DNA of 64,000 nucleotides from assembly GCA_002470515.1 (NCBI GenBank), contig DKML01000020.1:87730-151729 (forward strand), read 5' to 3'. A program made the position numbers and the translations under genes. Under the pieces are notes generated by a model. That model was not told where the DNA came from. It ran no database searches and saw only the letters and a program-made list of their open reading frames with translations. Source of the DNA: Proteobacteria bacterium UBA7415. Lineage in GTDB: Bacteria; Pseudomonadota; Gammaproteobacteria; Arenicellales; Arenicellaceae. Below, piece by piece: positions 1 to 9,068 of this stretch. The first letter of the stretch is position 1. Every line of letters starts with the position of its first letter.

Positions 1-686
1 CGCGTACCGTGTGTTTTTTCGAACTGTTCTTTGTATTGATTGCGAATATCAATAACCGCCTTCAGATCTACATCGTTGAAGGTGGTTAACATTGCTTGAG
101 TGTCTTGTGCTTCCTTCAGACGACGCGCGATGGTTGAACGCAGGCGAGACATAGGCTCGCGACGCTCTTCGCGTGAACCAGGTGCCGGTTTAGCGGCAGG
201 CGCAGGAGTAGGGCTGCTTGCTTGTGCTGTAGGTGTGGACGGTGCAGCGGCAATTGCGTTGACCACGTCCTCTTTAAGTAAGCGTCCATTTTTTCCTGAG
301 CCGGAAATAGTCGCTGGATCAATATCGTTTTCGGCGACTAGCTTCTTAACGGCGGGGCTTAGCTTTTCAGCATCGCTATTGTCAGCGCTTGCTTGTGTAT
401 CTGGTGTCGCAGGTGCTTCAGCGGCCGCTGCAGGTGCTGCTTTTGCTGCGCCTTCTTCGATAATGGCCAAAATTTCTTGCTCACCAACAGTAGCGCCTTC
501 TTCAAAACGAATTTCTTTGATAACGCCGTTTACCATACTCGGTACTTCAAGTACGACTTTCTCGGTTTCGATATCTACAATATTTTCGTCAATGCTGACG
601 GAATCTCCGACTTTTTTGTGCCATGCAGCAACCGTGGCTTCAGATACGGATTCAGGCAAAATGGGCACTTTAACTTCGACGGTCAT
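1..686 (-). CDS. sucB: Dihydrolipoamide succinyltransferase (2-oxoglutarate dehydrogenase E2), 5' part only
   Basis: This is the E2 subunit of the 2-oxoglutarate dehydrogenase complex, which transfers the succinyl group from E1 to CoA through a swinging lipoyl arm. About 228 codons are visible; the gene runs off the left edge. In order: a lipoyl domain (about 1-75) with the lipoylated Lys43 in the TEKVVLEV context, an Ala/Pro-rich linker, a peripheral subunit-binding domain (about 108-145, with SGKNGRLLKEDV), and the beginning of the catalytic domain (MSRLRSTIARRL). The ATG at 684-686 is preceded by AAAGGAG at good spacing. It lies 157 bp downstream of sucA on the same strand, as expected for the sucAB pair. 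The catalytic His/Asp are outside the window. Confidence 0.96.
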   Translation of the reverse strand, partial: MTVEVKVPILPESVSEATVAAWHKKVGDSVSIDENIVDIETEKVVLEVPSMVNGVIKEIRFEEGATVGEQEILAIIEEGAAKAAPAAAAEAPATPDTQASADNSDAEKLSPAVKKLVAENDIDPATISGSGKNGRLLKEDVVNAIAAAPSTPTAQASSPTPAPAAKPAPGSREERREPMSRLRSTIARRLKEAQDTQAMLTTFNDVDLKAVIDIRNQYKEQFEKTHGT

Positions 687-843
687 TATGAGCTCCTTTG
701 TTTTTTGAGCAGTTAATACGGCTATTTGGTTTGAGTCGCTGCTAAGGTTTTATATATAACCTTTATTTAAAACAACAACATACAATTCATAGTACATTAA
801 TATTCTTTTAAAAATCGTAGTGGCCTTGTAGTAGCAAAACTAG

Positions 844-3654
844 TTAGTCCATCGATTCTACTTTATCGGTTTCTAGTTCGCACAGAACAGATAGCGCATC
901 ATTTATAAGTTTAGCTTGCTGGTCTCTGTGAGTAGACAAGTACCCGGCAGCCGGAGACGCAGAGGCATCGCGTCCTGCGTAATACAACGTATGCTGGTCT
1001 TCGATACAGGCTTTAAAGTGATGCAGTATTTGATACCAAGCGCCCTGATTTTTAGGCTCCTCTTGACACCATACTACCTCAGTAGCATTCGGGTATTTGT
1101 TGAGTTGCTTAACTACTTCTTCGCGAGGGAAAGGGTAGAGCTGTTCTACTCGAACAATAGCAACATCGTTTTGTTTGCTCTCACGACGCTGCTCCAAAAT
1201 ATCAAAATACACTTTACCGGTGCAATAAATGATTCGTTTGACATTTTTATTGGTCAATTTATCAATTTCAGGAATTACAGTTTGAAACGACCCGCTGTGT
1301 AAATCCTCGAGCGAAGAGGTCGATAACTTATGTCGCAATAGACTCTTTGGTGTCATTACAATCAAAGGCTTACGATAAGGTCGTAACATTTGACGTCGAA
1401 TCATGTGAAACATTTGCGCGGGCGTACTGGGCGAACACACTTGCATATTATGCTGCGCACAAAGCTGTAGAAAACGTTCTAAGCGAGCTGAGGAATGTTC
1501 AGGGCCTTGTCCTTCATAGCCATGTGGAAGAAACATGGTAAGGCCACTTAAACGGCCCCATTTAGCTTCGCCGCTGCTTATAAATTGATCAATTACCACT
1601 TGGGCGCCATTGGCGAAATCGCCAAACTGCGCTTCCCAAATAACCATGGTTTTTGGGTCTGAGCATGCATAACCATACTCAAATGCCAGCACGGCTTCTT
1701 CAGACAAGAGCGAGTTAATAACATTAAACTCGGGTTGCTTGTCTTTAATGTGCTGTAAGGGAATGTGGACGCGCTTGCTGTTAGTGTCGTGTAAGGTTGC
1801 ATGGCGGTGGAAGAACGTACCGCGGCCGCTGTCTTGACCGGATAAACGAATTCCGAAATTTTCATCCAACAGCGTTGCATAAGCAAGGTTTTCAGCCATA
1901 CCCCAATCCAAGACAAGTTCACCGTCTTTCATGCTGCGGCGAGACTTCATGATGGCGGCAGCACGAGCATGGAGCTTAAAGTCATCTGGAACAGCTAACA
2001 AGCGCTCAGCTAAGTAATCTAAACGTTTGGCGTTAAAGCTTGTTTTGGTCTTGTGGTCCCAGTGAATGTTAAAATAAGGCGACCAATCAACAGTGTGGTC
2101 CCCTTGTTGGGCTTCAACAAACTCAGCAACCATCCGCTGACCTGCTTCTAAAGATGCGCGATATTTGGCAACTAGATTGGTTTCGTCTTCTTCAGTAATA
2201 ACGCCTTCGTCGATCAATCTTTGCGCGTAGATTCGACGAGTCGTGGGTAAGGCCTTAATCGTTTTGTACATCATGGGTTGTGTCACCGATGGCTCATCTG
2301 ACTCGTTGTGTCCATGTCTGCGGTAGCAGATTAGGTCAATGACAACATCCTTGTGAAACTCTTCTCTAAACTTCATCGCAAGTTCAGCCGCAAATACTAC
2401 GGCTTCAGGATCATCACCATTTACATGGAAGATCGGCGCTCCCACCATCTTTGCGATTTCGGTGCAATATGGAGTAGAGCGGGAGTCACGAGGATGACTA
2501 GTTGTAAAGCCAACCTGGTTGTTAATAACAATATGTACTGTACCGCCGGTTTGATATCCGCGGCAGCCTGACATTTGGAATGTCTCCATAACAACGCCTT
2601 GGCCAGCAAAAGCCGCGTCGCCGTGGATTGATATGGGTAATACAGTTTTACCTAGATCGTCATCGCGGCGTTCTTGGCGAGCGCGCACCGAGCCCACAGC
2701 AACAGGGCTCACAATTTCTAAGTGTGACGGATTAAAGGCTAGCGAAAGATGCACTGGGCCTTGCGATGTTTGAATGTCGGAAGAAAAGCCTTGATGGTAT
2801 TTAACATCGCCGCTTGCCGCATTTTCGTTCTTATCGTATTTGCCTTCGAATTCTGAAAACAAATTCTCGGGAGATTTACCCAGAGTATTGACTAATACGT
2901 TTAGTCTGCCTCGGTGGGCCATGCCAATAACGAATTCCTTAACACCTGATGCTCCACCTTGTTGAATGATCTGGTCGAGCATGGGTATTAAGCTCTCGCC
3001 GCCTTCCAATGAAAAGCGCTTTTGGCCAACGTATTTGGTGTGCAGGTAACGCTCCATGCCTTCGGACGCGGTTAGACGGTCGAAGATATGTTTTTTACGG
3101 TCTGACGTGAAGTGAGAGTAGCCGAGCGGTTGTTCTAGCTGCGTACGCAACCAACGACGTTGCTGCGCACTCGCCATGTGGCCGTATTCGTAAGCAATTG
3201 AACCACAATAGTTTTGTTCCAAGATAGCGACAATGTCACGTAACGGCAGGCGCTCAGGGGCTCGTAATGGGCCCGTGTCAAAAATGGTATCTAAATCAGC
3301 ATCTGATAAGCCGTGGTAGCCGAGCTCCAATTCACTCGCATCCTGAACTTCCATCTCACCGATAGGATCAATTTTGGCTCGTTTATGCCCCATTGCCCGA
3401 TAGGTGCTGATGAGTCTAGAAACAGCGCCTTGTTTGGTTGCTGCAATCGCGTCTAAAGCTTGAGAGCCGCTTGCGCCAATGCTTGAACCCTGAGGGGTAG
3501 GCAATAGTGCGCTATTGCTAAGCTGGCTAAAGTAACTGCGCCATTCTGCGGTAACTGAGTTTGGGTCAGTTTGATATTGCTCAAATATTGCTTCTAGGAA
3601 CGCAATGTTTTGACCATTGAGTGGGCTTAATGGATCCGAAGAATGTGAAGACAT
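844..3654 (-). CDS. sucA: 2-oxoglutarate dehydrogenase E1 component
   Basis: Thiamine-diphosphate-dependent E1 subunit that decarboxylates 2-oxoglutarate and succinylates the lipoyl group of SucB in the TCA cycle. At 936 residues it matches the usual length (E. coli about 933). The N-terminal helix with QNIAFLEAIFEQY (14-27) is the conserved segment involved in complex assembly. The HGDAAFAGQG stretch, VINNQVGFTTS and the NGDDPEAV cofactor/Mg region are all present, followed by the pyrimidine-binding half with SEEAVLAFEYGYA and the C-terminal domain. The ATG at 3652-3654 has only a weak ribosome-binding site. It lies 148 bp downstream of gltA, with sucB following; no sdh genes intervene. Confidence 0.97.
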   Translation of the reverse strand: MSSHSSDPLSPLNGQNIAFLEAIFEQYQTDPNSVTAEWRSYFSQLSNSALLPTPQGSSIGASGSQALDAIAATKQGAVSRLISTYRAMGHKRAKIDPIGEMEVQDASELELGYHGLSDADLDTIFDTGPLRAPERLPLRDIVAILEQNYCGSIAYEYGHMASAQQRRWLRTQLEQPLGYSHFTSDRKKHIFDRLTASEGMERYLHTKYVGQKRFSLEGGESLIPMLDQIIQQGGASGVKEFVIGMAHRGRLNVLVNTLGKSPENLFSEFEGKYDKNENAASGDVKYHQGFSSDIQTSQGPVHLSLAFNPSHLEIVSPVAVGSVRARQERRDDDLGKTVLPISIHGDAAFAGQGVVMETFQMSGCRGYQTGGTVHIVINNQVGFTTSHPRDSRSTPYCTEIAKMVGAPIFHVNGDDPEAVVFAAELAMKFREEFHKDVVIDLICYRRHGHNESDEPSVTQPMMYKTIKALPTTRRIYAQRLIDEGVITEEDETNLVAKYRASLEAGQRMVAEFVEAQQGDHTVDWSPYFNIHWDHKTKTSFNAKRLDYLAERLLAVPDDFKLHARAAAIMKSRRSMKDGELVLDWGMAENLAYATLLDENFGIRLSGQDSGRGTFFHRHATLHDTNSKRVHIPLQHIKDKQPEFNVINSLLSEEAVLAFEYGYACSDPKTMVIWEAQFGDFANGAQVVIDQFISSGEAKWGRLSGLTMFLPHGYEGQGPEHSSARLERFLQLCAQHNMQVCSPSTPAQMFHMIRRQMLRPYRKPLIVMTPKSLLRHKLSTSSLEDLHSGSFQTVIPEIDKLTNKNVKRIIYCTGKVYFDILEQRRESKQNDVAIVRVEQLYPFPREEVVKQLNKYPNATEVVWCQEEPKNQGAWYQILHHFKACIEDQHTLYYAGRDASASPAAGYLSTHRDQQAKLINDALSVLCELETDKVESMD

Positions 3655-3758
3655 AGTTTAATTTCTACCGCGCTTTCGTTGATTTGGAAGAACTAGTTCC
3701 GAATAGGGATTATCAGTCAATCTGTGTAGATAATCTACTAGCCATAGGTCGTTAACAC

Positions 3759-3781
3759 GGCGACACACACTACGTGTCGCC
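3759..3781. other. Perfect 8-bp inverted repeat between gltA and sucA
   Basis: GGCGACAC (3759-3766) and GTGTCGCC (3774-3781) form a GC-rich 8-bp stem with a 7-nt loop, about 22 bp beyond the gltA stop. There is no U-run on the minus transcript, so a classical rho-independent terminator is unlikely. An attenuating or 3'-end-stabilising hairpin between two TCA genes is a plausible inference. Confidence 0.5.
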
Positions 3782-3802
3782 ACCATTGAACTGGAGTCTG
3801 GT

Positions 3803-5086
3803 TTAAGCTCGATAATCAGCCGGTACTTGACGCTCACCCATACCTTGATAGTTTTGCCGTGGTCGCGTGATCCTGAATTCTGGATCTTCCATTAATTCCA
3901 TCCATTGCGCTAGCCAGCCCGCCGTACGAGGTATGGCGAAAAGGACCGTAAATGCTTCCATTGGAAAGCCCATCGCTTCGTAAATTAAGCCGGAGTAAAA
4001 ATCTACGTTTGGATACAGCTTACGTTCTACAAAGTACTCGTCTTCAAGGGCGATCCGCTCGAGCTCCATTGCGACGTCAATCAAGTGATTACGCCCCGTT
4101 ACTTCAAATACTTCGTTAGCAATTTCCTTAACAATACGCGCGCGAGGATCGTAATTCTTATAGACGCGATGGCCAAAGCCCATCAAACGCTGTTCTCCGT
4201 CCTTACATTGAGCAACGTAGGCGGCCACTTTATCTTTAGTGCCAATCTCTTTCAGCATGGTCAACACAGCTTCGTTAGCGCCGCCATGAGACGGTCCATA
4301 AAGAGCAGCCGACGCGCCTGCTACAGCAACAAATGGGTCTGCCTTAGAGCTTGCGATGTTGCGCATTGCGCTTGTGCTGCAGTTTTGCTCGTGATCGGCA
4401 TGTAAGATAAAAAGAATGTCTAATGCGCGTTCTAGGGCTGGGTGAGCTTGGTAACGAGGCTCGACCATACGGTACATCATATTCAAGAAGTTGCCTGTAT
4501 AGCTCAACTCGTTGTCAGGGTAAATGTAAGGAAGGCCGCGGCTGTTGCGGTATGCGTACGATGCAATGGTTGGCGTTTTACCGATTAAGCGACACGCTTG
4601 TAGCATGCGGGTTTCTTTATCTTCAACCATTTTGGCATCAGGATAGAACGTCGACAGAGCCGCTACGGTAGAAATAAACACACCCATTGGGTGCGCGTCG
4701 TAATTAAAACCACCCATTAATCGTTTAGTTTTTTCGTGCAGCATGGTGTGATGGGTGATACGACTCTCCCACGCTTTTGACTCTACTGGGTTTGGCAATT
4801 CGCCATTAAAGAGTAAGTAAACAACATCTAGAAACGTGCTGCGCTCTGCTAGCTGTTCGATGGGGTAGCCGCGATATCGAAGTATACCTTTGCCGCCGTC
4901 TAAATCGGTTATTCGGCTAGTGCAGTTGGCCGTATTTACGAATCCAGGGTCATAGCTCATCATGCCAAAATCACCCTCGTTGACTTTAATCTGACGAAGT
5001 TGCGATGCAGTGATGTTGCCATCAACGATCTCGATTTCGTATTCTTTCCCAGTTCTATTGTCTTTTACGGATAAGGTATCGGTCAT
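3803..5086 (-). CDS. gltA: Citrate synthase (type II, hexameric family)
   Basis: Condenses acetyl-CoA and oxaloacetate to citrate, the entry step of the TCA cycle. The 427 residues match the E. coli GltA length. The N-terminal beta-rich region typical of the NADH-sensitive type II form is present (about 1-60). Catalytic residues can be placed at His267 (GPSHGGANEAV), His306 (GFGHRVYKNYDPRA) and Asp362 (NVDFYSG), close to the E. coli positions 264, 305 and 362. The ATG at 5084-5086 is preceded by GAAGAAG. A sigma-70-like promoter lies about 210 bp upstream. Its immediate neighbour downstream is sucA rather than sdhCDAB. Confidence 0.98.
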   Translation of the reverse strand: MTDTLSVKDNRTGKEYEIEIVDGNITASQLRQIKVNEGDFGMMSYDPGFVNTANCTSRITDLDGGKGILRYRGYPIEQLAERSTFLDVVYLLFNGELPNPVESKAWESRITHHTMLHEKTKRLMGGFNYDAHPMGVFISTVAALSTFYPDAKMVEDKETRMLQACRLIGKTPTIASYAYRNSRGLPYIYPDNELSYTGNFLNMMYRMVEPRYQAHPALERALDILFILHADHEQNCSTSAMRNIASSKADPFVAVAGASAALYGPSHGGANEAVLTMLKEIGTKDKVAAYVAQCKDGEQRLMGFGHRVYKNYDPRARIVKEIANEVFEVTGRNHLIDVAMELERIALEDEYFVERKLYPNVDFYSGLIYEAMGFPMEAFTVLFAIPRTAGWLAQWMELMEDPEFRITRPRQNYQGMGERQVPADYRA

Positions 5087-5504
5087 GATTCTGTCTTCTT
5101 CGGTTAATAGTTTCAGATTTTTATCGTTTTTGTTATTGGTTATTAGTGTGCACTAGCCAATCTGTGTCAGCCGCGGTAAGTCAAAACGACTCGTTGCGTT
5201 AGTTCTGAATCAGTATTTTAAGACCATTGCAGCGTTCTAGTTCATCTTTGAGGCTAAATGCTCAAAATTAAAGCGGAGCCGAACAATAACTAATCGATGA
5301 TAACAAAGCTACGTAGATGAAATGACAAGCATTTCCAATTTACGCAAATATCTAGGATTCGGCAGCCTGATTCGAGGGTTATCTTGGGTACAAATCAAGA
5401 AGCCCAGCGGTTTCTCGCAGACAAAACCCTAGGGTCTACTGAATTTAGAGCGTAATCGGTTCTTTCCACTTGGCTCGAATAGCGCACTTTTAGGTCAAAT
5501 AATC
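5087..5504. other. 418-bp intergenic region, gltA leader/promoter
   Basis: No convincing coding region in either strand. It separates the dut 3' end (right) from the gltA start (left) and holds the candidate gltA promoter at 5300-5328. The implied 5' leader of about 200 nt is long for this gene. I see no recognisable riboswitch or tRNA. Confidence 0.6.
5300..5328 (-). promoter_or_regulatory. Candidate sigma-70 promoter of gltA
   Basis: Read on the minus strand there is TTGTCA (5328-5323, 5/6 to the -35 consensus), a 17-bp spacer, and TGTTAT (5305-5300, 4/6 to the -10 consensus). Position and orientation suit gltA. Transcription start would be near 5293. Prediction by eye only. Confidence 0.45.
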
Positions 5505-5960
5505 TTACCGAACGCCTGTGTGACCAAAACCGCCATCGGCACGTTCACTTTCTGCAAATTCATCGACTAGGTCAAATTTCATCTGAATAACGGGCACAAA
5601 CACCATTTGTGCAATGCGGTCGCCAGACTCTACCGTAAACGCCTTATCGCCACGATTCCACAGCGATACCATAAGAGGGCCTTGATAGTCTGAGTCAATT
5701 AATCCCGTTAGGTTACCCAATACGATGCCATGCTTATGGCCTAAGCCGGACCTTGGTAGCAACATTGCAGCCACAGCAGGGTCGCCGATGTAAACCGATA
5801 GTCCGGTCGGAATCAAATGGGTCTCTCCCGGAGCAAGAATCAATGAATCTTTAATGCATGCGCGCAAATCAATGCCCGCAGAGCCCGACGTGGCATAGGC
5901 GGGTAGATCAAACTGGGCGTGGAAGTCTTTGTCTAAAATCTTAAGTTGTACAGATTGCAT
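5505..5960 (-). CDS. dut: dUTP diphosphatase (dUTPase)
   Basis: Trimeric cytosolic enzyme hydrolysing dUTP to dUMP and pyrophosphate, keeping uracil out of DNA and supplying dTMP synthesis. The 151 residues match the family. All five motifs are present: GSAGIDLRA (26-34, catalytic-site Asp31), [13 protein letters not shown] (69-81), GLIDSDYQG (86-94), GDRIAQMVF (113-121) and the glycine-rich C-terminal [10 protein letters not shown] (140-149), whose Phe stacks on uracil. The ATG is at 5958-5960. It follows coaBC on the same strand with a 129-bp gap, the common coaBC-dut order of gammaproteobacteria. Confidence 0.97.
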   Translation of the reverse strand: MQSVQLKILDKDFHAQFDLPAYATSGSAGIDLRACIKDSLILAPGETHLIPTGLSVYIGDPAVAAMLLPRSGLGHKHGIVLGNLTGLIDSDYQGPLMVSLWNRGDKAFTVESGDRIAQMVFVPVIQMKFDLVDEFAESERADGGFGHTGVR

Positions 5961-6089
5961 AGTGTGCCTGATGCGTTTTTAGTTAACGGTTATATTTAAG
6001 TGATTTGTGCTGACTTGCATTTACCCTAGCTTGGGCTCAATAGGTTTAAGTTCGAAATCGCTGGCTGGGCCTTTAAAAATTTTGTTGTG

Positions 6090-7295
6090 CTAGGTGGAAA
6101 GCTCAGCTACTCGTGAGACGATATGTCGAGCAAGCTGACTTTTACTGGCACGCGGCAAATCTTGTTTCGAACTGCTCGTGATTAAAGTAATTATGTTGTC
6201 GTCGCTGCCAAATCCAGTTTCTGAGCCACCAACGTGATTGGCCACGATAAGGTCTAACTTCTTGCGTTCAAGCTTAGCGCGCGCATACGTTTCTACATCA
6301 TTTGTTTCTGCAGCGAAACCCACACAGAATGGTGGTTTTTTGAGCGCAGCCACATCAGCAAGGATGTCTGGATTTTTAGTCATCAGGATAGTCATTTCAT
6401 CATGATTCTTTTTGATTTTCTGATCGCTAGAATCAACAGGCCGGTAGTCTGCTACGGCGGCAACCCCTATAAAGATATCTTGCTCAGCAATATCAGCGAA
6501 TACGGCCGCATGCATTTCAGCAGCTGAACGTACGTGTATCGTTTTCACGTTAACGGGTGCTGTAAGGCTAGTGGGACCACTGACTAATGTGACATGAGCA
6601 CCAGCCTCTGCTGCCGCTTCAGCCAATGCATAACCCATTTTCCCAGAGCTGTGGTTAGTGATGCCGCGCACAGGGTCTATAGCTTCCCACGTTGGGCCAG
6701 CCGTGAGCATTACATGTTTACCCTCAAGTTCTCGGGTTTGAAACAGTCCAGCCAATTGCTGAGCTAAATCTTGTGGTTGTAGCATTCGGCCAGGGCCAAC
6801 GTCACCGCAGGCTTGTTCGCCAGAATCCGGGCCAAGAAAGGCAACGCCCCGCTCAATGAGCGAAGCAACGTTTTCGGCTGTAGTGCTGTTCTTCCACATT
6901 TGCTGGTTCATGGCAGGTGAAACGACTACTGATGCTGTGGTTGCTAAGCACACTGTTGTTAACAGGTCGTGTCCGCTACCTTGGTTGAGCTGTGCTATGA
7001 AGTTTGCCGTGGCTGGCGCGATCAATACAATGTCGGCCCACCGAGCTAAGTCTATATGCCCCATGCCTGATTCACTTTCCGCCGTCATTTGGGCGTTGTG
7101 AGGTATATGGCCACTAACGGCTTGAAGGGCAAGCGGGGTAACAAACTGCTCGGCTCCGCGACTCATTACGATACGTACCTGCGCCCCAAGTTCAGCTAGT
7201 TTACGGACTAAATCGGGAGTCTTATAAGCCGCGATGCCGCCTGTAATTCCGAGTAGAACGCGTTTGTTAATAAGAGTAGGGTGGTTGTGTGGCAT
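6090..7295 (-). CDS. coaBC: Bifunctional phosphopantothenoylcysteine decarboxylase / phosphopantothenate-cysteine ligase
   Basis: Catalyses two consecutive coenzyme A steps: ligation of cysteine to 4'-phosphopantothenate (CoaB) and FMN-dependent decarboxylation of the product (CoaC). The N-terminal flavoprotein half begins KRVLLGITGGIAAYK and contains the PAMNQQMW active-site loop and the catalytic-Cys motif GEQACGDVGPGRM. The C-terminal CoaB half has the AGPTWEAIDPVRGITN and KKNHDEMTILMTKNPDIL motifs. The reading frame is open to an ATG at 7343, but the ATG at 7295 (MPHNHPTLINKRV, 401 residues) fits the family better, and a TATAAT sequence lies over the region just upstream of 7343. Neither start has a good ribosome-binding site. 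Divergent from radC. Confidence 0.93.
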   Translation of the reverse strand: MPHNHPTLINKRVLLGITGGIAAYKTPDLVRKLAELGAQVRIVMSRGAEQFVTPLALQAVSGHIPHNAQMTAESESGMGHIDLARWADIVLIAPATANFIAQLNQGSGHDLLTTVCLATTASVVVSPAMNQQMWKNSTTAENVASLIERGVAFLGPDSGEQACGDVGPGRMLQPQDLAQQLAGLFQTRELEGKHVMLTAGPTWEAIDPVRGITNHSSGKMGYALAEAAAEAGAHVTLVSGPTSLTAPVNVKTIHVRSAAEMHAAVFADIAEQDIFIGVAAVADYRPVDSSDQKIKKNHDEMTILMTKNPDILADVAALKKPPFCVGFAAETNDVETYARAKLERKKLDLIVANHVGGSETGFGSDDNIITLITSSSKQDLPRASKSQLARHIVSRVAELST

Positions 7296-7352
7296 ACGGG
7301 CTTTGATTTTGAGGTGTATATATGACGTTACGACTAACGCCATTTACGGTTG

Positions 7353-7365
7353 GCCTATTATAGGC
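7353..7365 (-). promoter_or_regulatory. Possible -10 element / short palindrome upstream of coaBC
   Basis: GCCTAT-T-ATAGGC is a 13-nt palindrome which on the minus strand contains a perfect TATAAT. If it is the -10 of coaBC, transcription would begin close to 7345 and the ATG at 7295 would be the start codon. No good -35 is seen at 16-18 bp, so this is tentative. Confidence 0.3.
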
Positions 7366-7635
7366 GCATGCGGCGCTCTTGCGAAAGACCATCAAGTTGC
7401 ATCAGGGGTTGAGTATACAGTTAACCAGCGTTTTCTACAGGCCGGCCCCAAGTATATGAATTGAGTTTATTTAGCCATTACAACGACCTTGTGTCGCTAT
7501 ACGATCGTTTTCGAGCGAGATAGCGGAAGATGTTTTTTCAAGGTTTACCAATGCAATGAAGGTGTTTAGTCTAGCGGCTGAATTGATAACCATTCTATTG
7601 AGGCGGTCTCGTTTCCTGAAAGACTGTCGATACGG

Positions 7636-8493
7636 ATGAGAAAGTTGGCAAACAGGCGTTTGATTGGGGCGGTCGTGTCTAAAAAAAGAAAGTCAGTATT
7701 AAAGCTAGAAAACACGATTGATGCAGGCAAATCTGTTTTGGATAGCTCTGGCTTCAGAGAAGTCGCTAATTGTGGTTTGAGCAGCGCTACTGCTAATTTA
7801 GAAGACTTGGGGAAAAGCCGAATTTCGACATGGCCAAGATCAGAGCGACCACGCGAGAAACTGTGTAAGTATGGTGAGGCAAGTTTGTCAGACGCAGAGT
7901 TGCTCGCACTGTTTGTGGGTAATGGTATAAGAGGAATGACCGCGATTGATATATCAAGGCACATGCTGACTTCTAATGATGGTTTGCGTGCAGTGCTTGC
8001 GCTAGGACGGGATGAGTTTTGTGCTCAAACAGGTGTCGGCGAAGCAACCTTCGCGTTATTGCAGGCGGCTCTTGAGTTGAGTCGCCGTCATCTACGGGAA
8101 AAGTTAGAACGAGCAGACGCTTTAAGCTCTCCGCAGACGTGCCGAGACTATCTGAGCCTTGAACTCCGAGACAAACGCTACGAGTGTTTTCACGCACTTT
8201 TTCTCGACTCCAAACATAGAGTCATTCGGTCACGAGAGCTTTTCAGAGGTACTATAGACCACACTAGTGTGCCAATAAGAGAAGTGGTTGTTGAAGCGCT
8301 TAAACACAATGCTGCAGCTATGATTGTGGCGCATAACCATCCTTCGGGAAACCCTGAGCCAAGTGCGGCGGATAAACAGTTAACAGCGCGGCTTTTAGAG
8401 GCATTGAGTATGGTGGGGGTGAAACTATTGGATCATTTCGTGGTGGGCGATGGCGAACTCGTTTCTTTCGCAGAACGTGACCTGCTCAGTTAA
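7636..8493 (+). CDS. radC: RadC family JAMM/MPN+ domain protein with N-terminal extension
   Basis: RadC-family protein with the typical layout: a conserved ISTWPRSERPREKL segment, a helix-hairpin-helix-like region (DEFCAQTGVGEATFALL), then the JAMM metalloprotease-like domain with the metal motif AHNHPSGNPEPSAAD. The biochemical function of RadC is unsettled; the old DNA-repair assignment in E. coli came from a mutation in another gene. The frame opens with ATG at 7636, giving 285 residues, about 60 more than usual before ISTWPRSERP. No other ATG lies in the extension; TTG at 7807 (about 228 residues) is an alternative start. The extension shows no recognisable domain. Divergent from coaBC, the standard neighbour. 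Confidence 0.9.
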   Translation: MRKLANRRLIGAVVSKKRKSVLKLENTIDAGKSVLDSSGFREVANCGLSSATANLEDLGKSRISTWPRSERPREKLCKYGEASLSDAELLALFVGNGIRGMTAIDISRHMLTSNDGLRAVLALGRDEFCAQTGVGEATFALLQAALELSRRHLREKLERADALSSPQTCRDYLSLELRDKRYECFHALFLDSKHRVIRSRELFRGTIDHTSVPIREVVVEALKHNAAAMIVAHNHPSGNPEPSAADKQLTARLLEALSMVGVKLLDHFVVGDGELVSFAERDLLS

Positions 8494-8582
8494 CAAACCC
8501 TATCCTAGCGGGCTAAACTGGTGGCTTTGAGCTAGCTTAGAGCGCAGACCAAGCGAAACCGTCAAAAAACAACAATAATTAG

Positions 8583-8611
8583 TTTTCTTAGGCGGCGATA
8601 TCTGGTATAAA
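8583..8611 (+). promoter_or_regulatory. Candidate extended -10 promoter of rpmB-rpmG
   Basis: TGGTATAAA (8603-8611) resembles an extended -10 element. The matching -35 position (TTTTCT, 8583-8588, spacer 17) is poor, which extended -10 promoters tolerate. It would give a leader of about 215 nt ahead of rpmB. Confidence 0.35.
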
Positions 8612-8705
8612 TCGCGCCTTGTTTCGGGTTGGCTACATTCATTCTCTGGTGTTGCCTTGGCTCAGGATAAATTAGATATTAAGTCGGCATTTATGATGTA
8701 GTCTC

Positions 8706-8754
8706 AAAATCGAGTTCAAAGGAATTGTTTTGATGTCTTTTGAACGTTGATTTT
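8706..8754 (+). other. Nested inverted repeat in the rpmB leader
   Basis: Outer arms AAAATC (8706-8711) and GATTTT (8749-8754) flank inner arms GTTCAAA (8714-8720) and TTTGAAC (8739-8745), giving an interrupted 13-bp stem. It lies between the candidate promoter and the rpmB ribosome-binding site. Ribosomal protein operons are often controlled by leader structures; whether this one binds L28 is unknown. Confidence 0.4.
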
Positions 8755-8831
8755 AAGCCTGAATAGAAGCCCGCAGCGTCACGCGATCGCAAGACTTGGT
8801 AAAATCAAGAGAGATTAAAAGGTAAGTTAAA

Positions 8832-9068
8832 ATGGCTAGAGTATGTCAGGTCACCGGTAAAGGGACGACTTTTGGTAATAATGTATCGCACGCAAACAAT
8901 CGTACGCGTCGCACGTTTATGCCTAATTTGCACGACAGAAAATTTTGGGTTGAGAGCGAAAACCGTTGGGTTAAATTACGCGTCTCCTCAAGAGGTATTC
9001 GTATTATCGATAAAAAGGGCATTGATGCTGTTTTGACCGATATTCGTGGTTCGGGCGTAAAAGTATAG
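8832..9068 (+). CDS. rpmB: 50S ribosomal protein bL28
   Basis: Large-subunit ribosomal protein L28, exactly 78 residues as in E. coli, beginning [23 protein letters not shown] and containing the conserved [26 protein letters not shown] region. It is highly basic. The ribosome-binding site AAAAGGTAAG lies just ahead of the ATG. It is followed by rpmG after 119 bp, the conserved rpmB-rpmG order; a shared terminator follows rpmG. Confidence 0.98.
   Translation: MARVCQVTGKGTTFGNNVSHANNRTRRTFMPNLHDRKFWVESENRWVKLRVSSRGIRIIDKKGIDAVLTDIRGSGVKV

Larger units (their letters stand above)
8494..8831. other. 338-bp intergenic region, rpmBG promoter and leader
   Basis: No protein-coding gene is apparent. 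The region holds a candidate extended -10 promoter near 8606 and a nested inverted repeat at 8706-8754 in the presumed 5' untranslated leader of rpmB. No terminator for radC stands out. Confidence 0.55.

Noticed and set aside
100..708. 202-codon plus-strand frame rich in Ala/Ser
   Set aside because: Antisense shadow of sucB, whose lipoyl domain and linker explain the composition.
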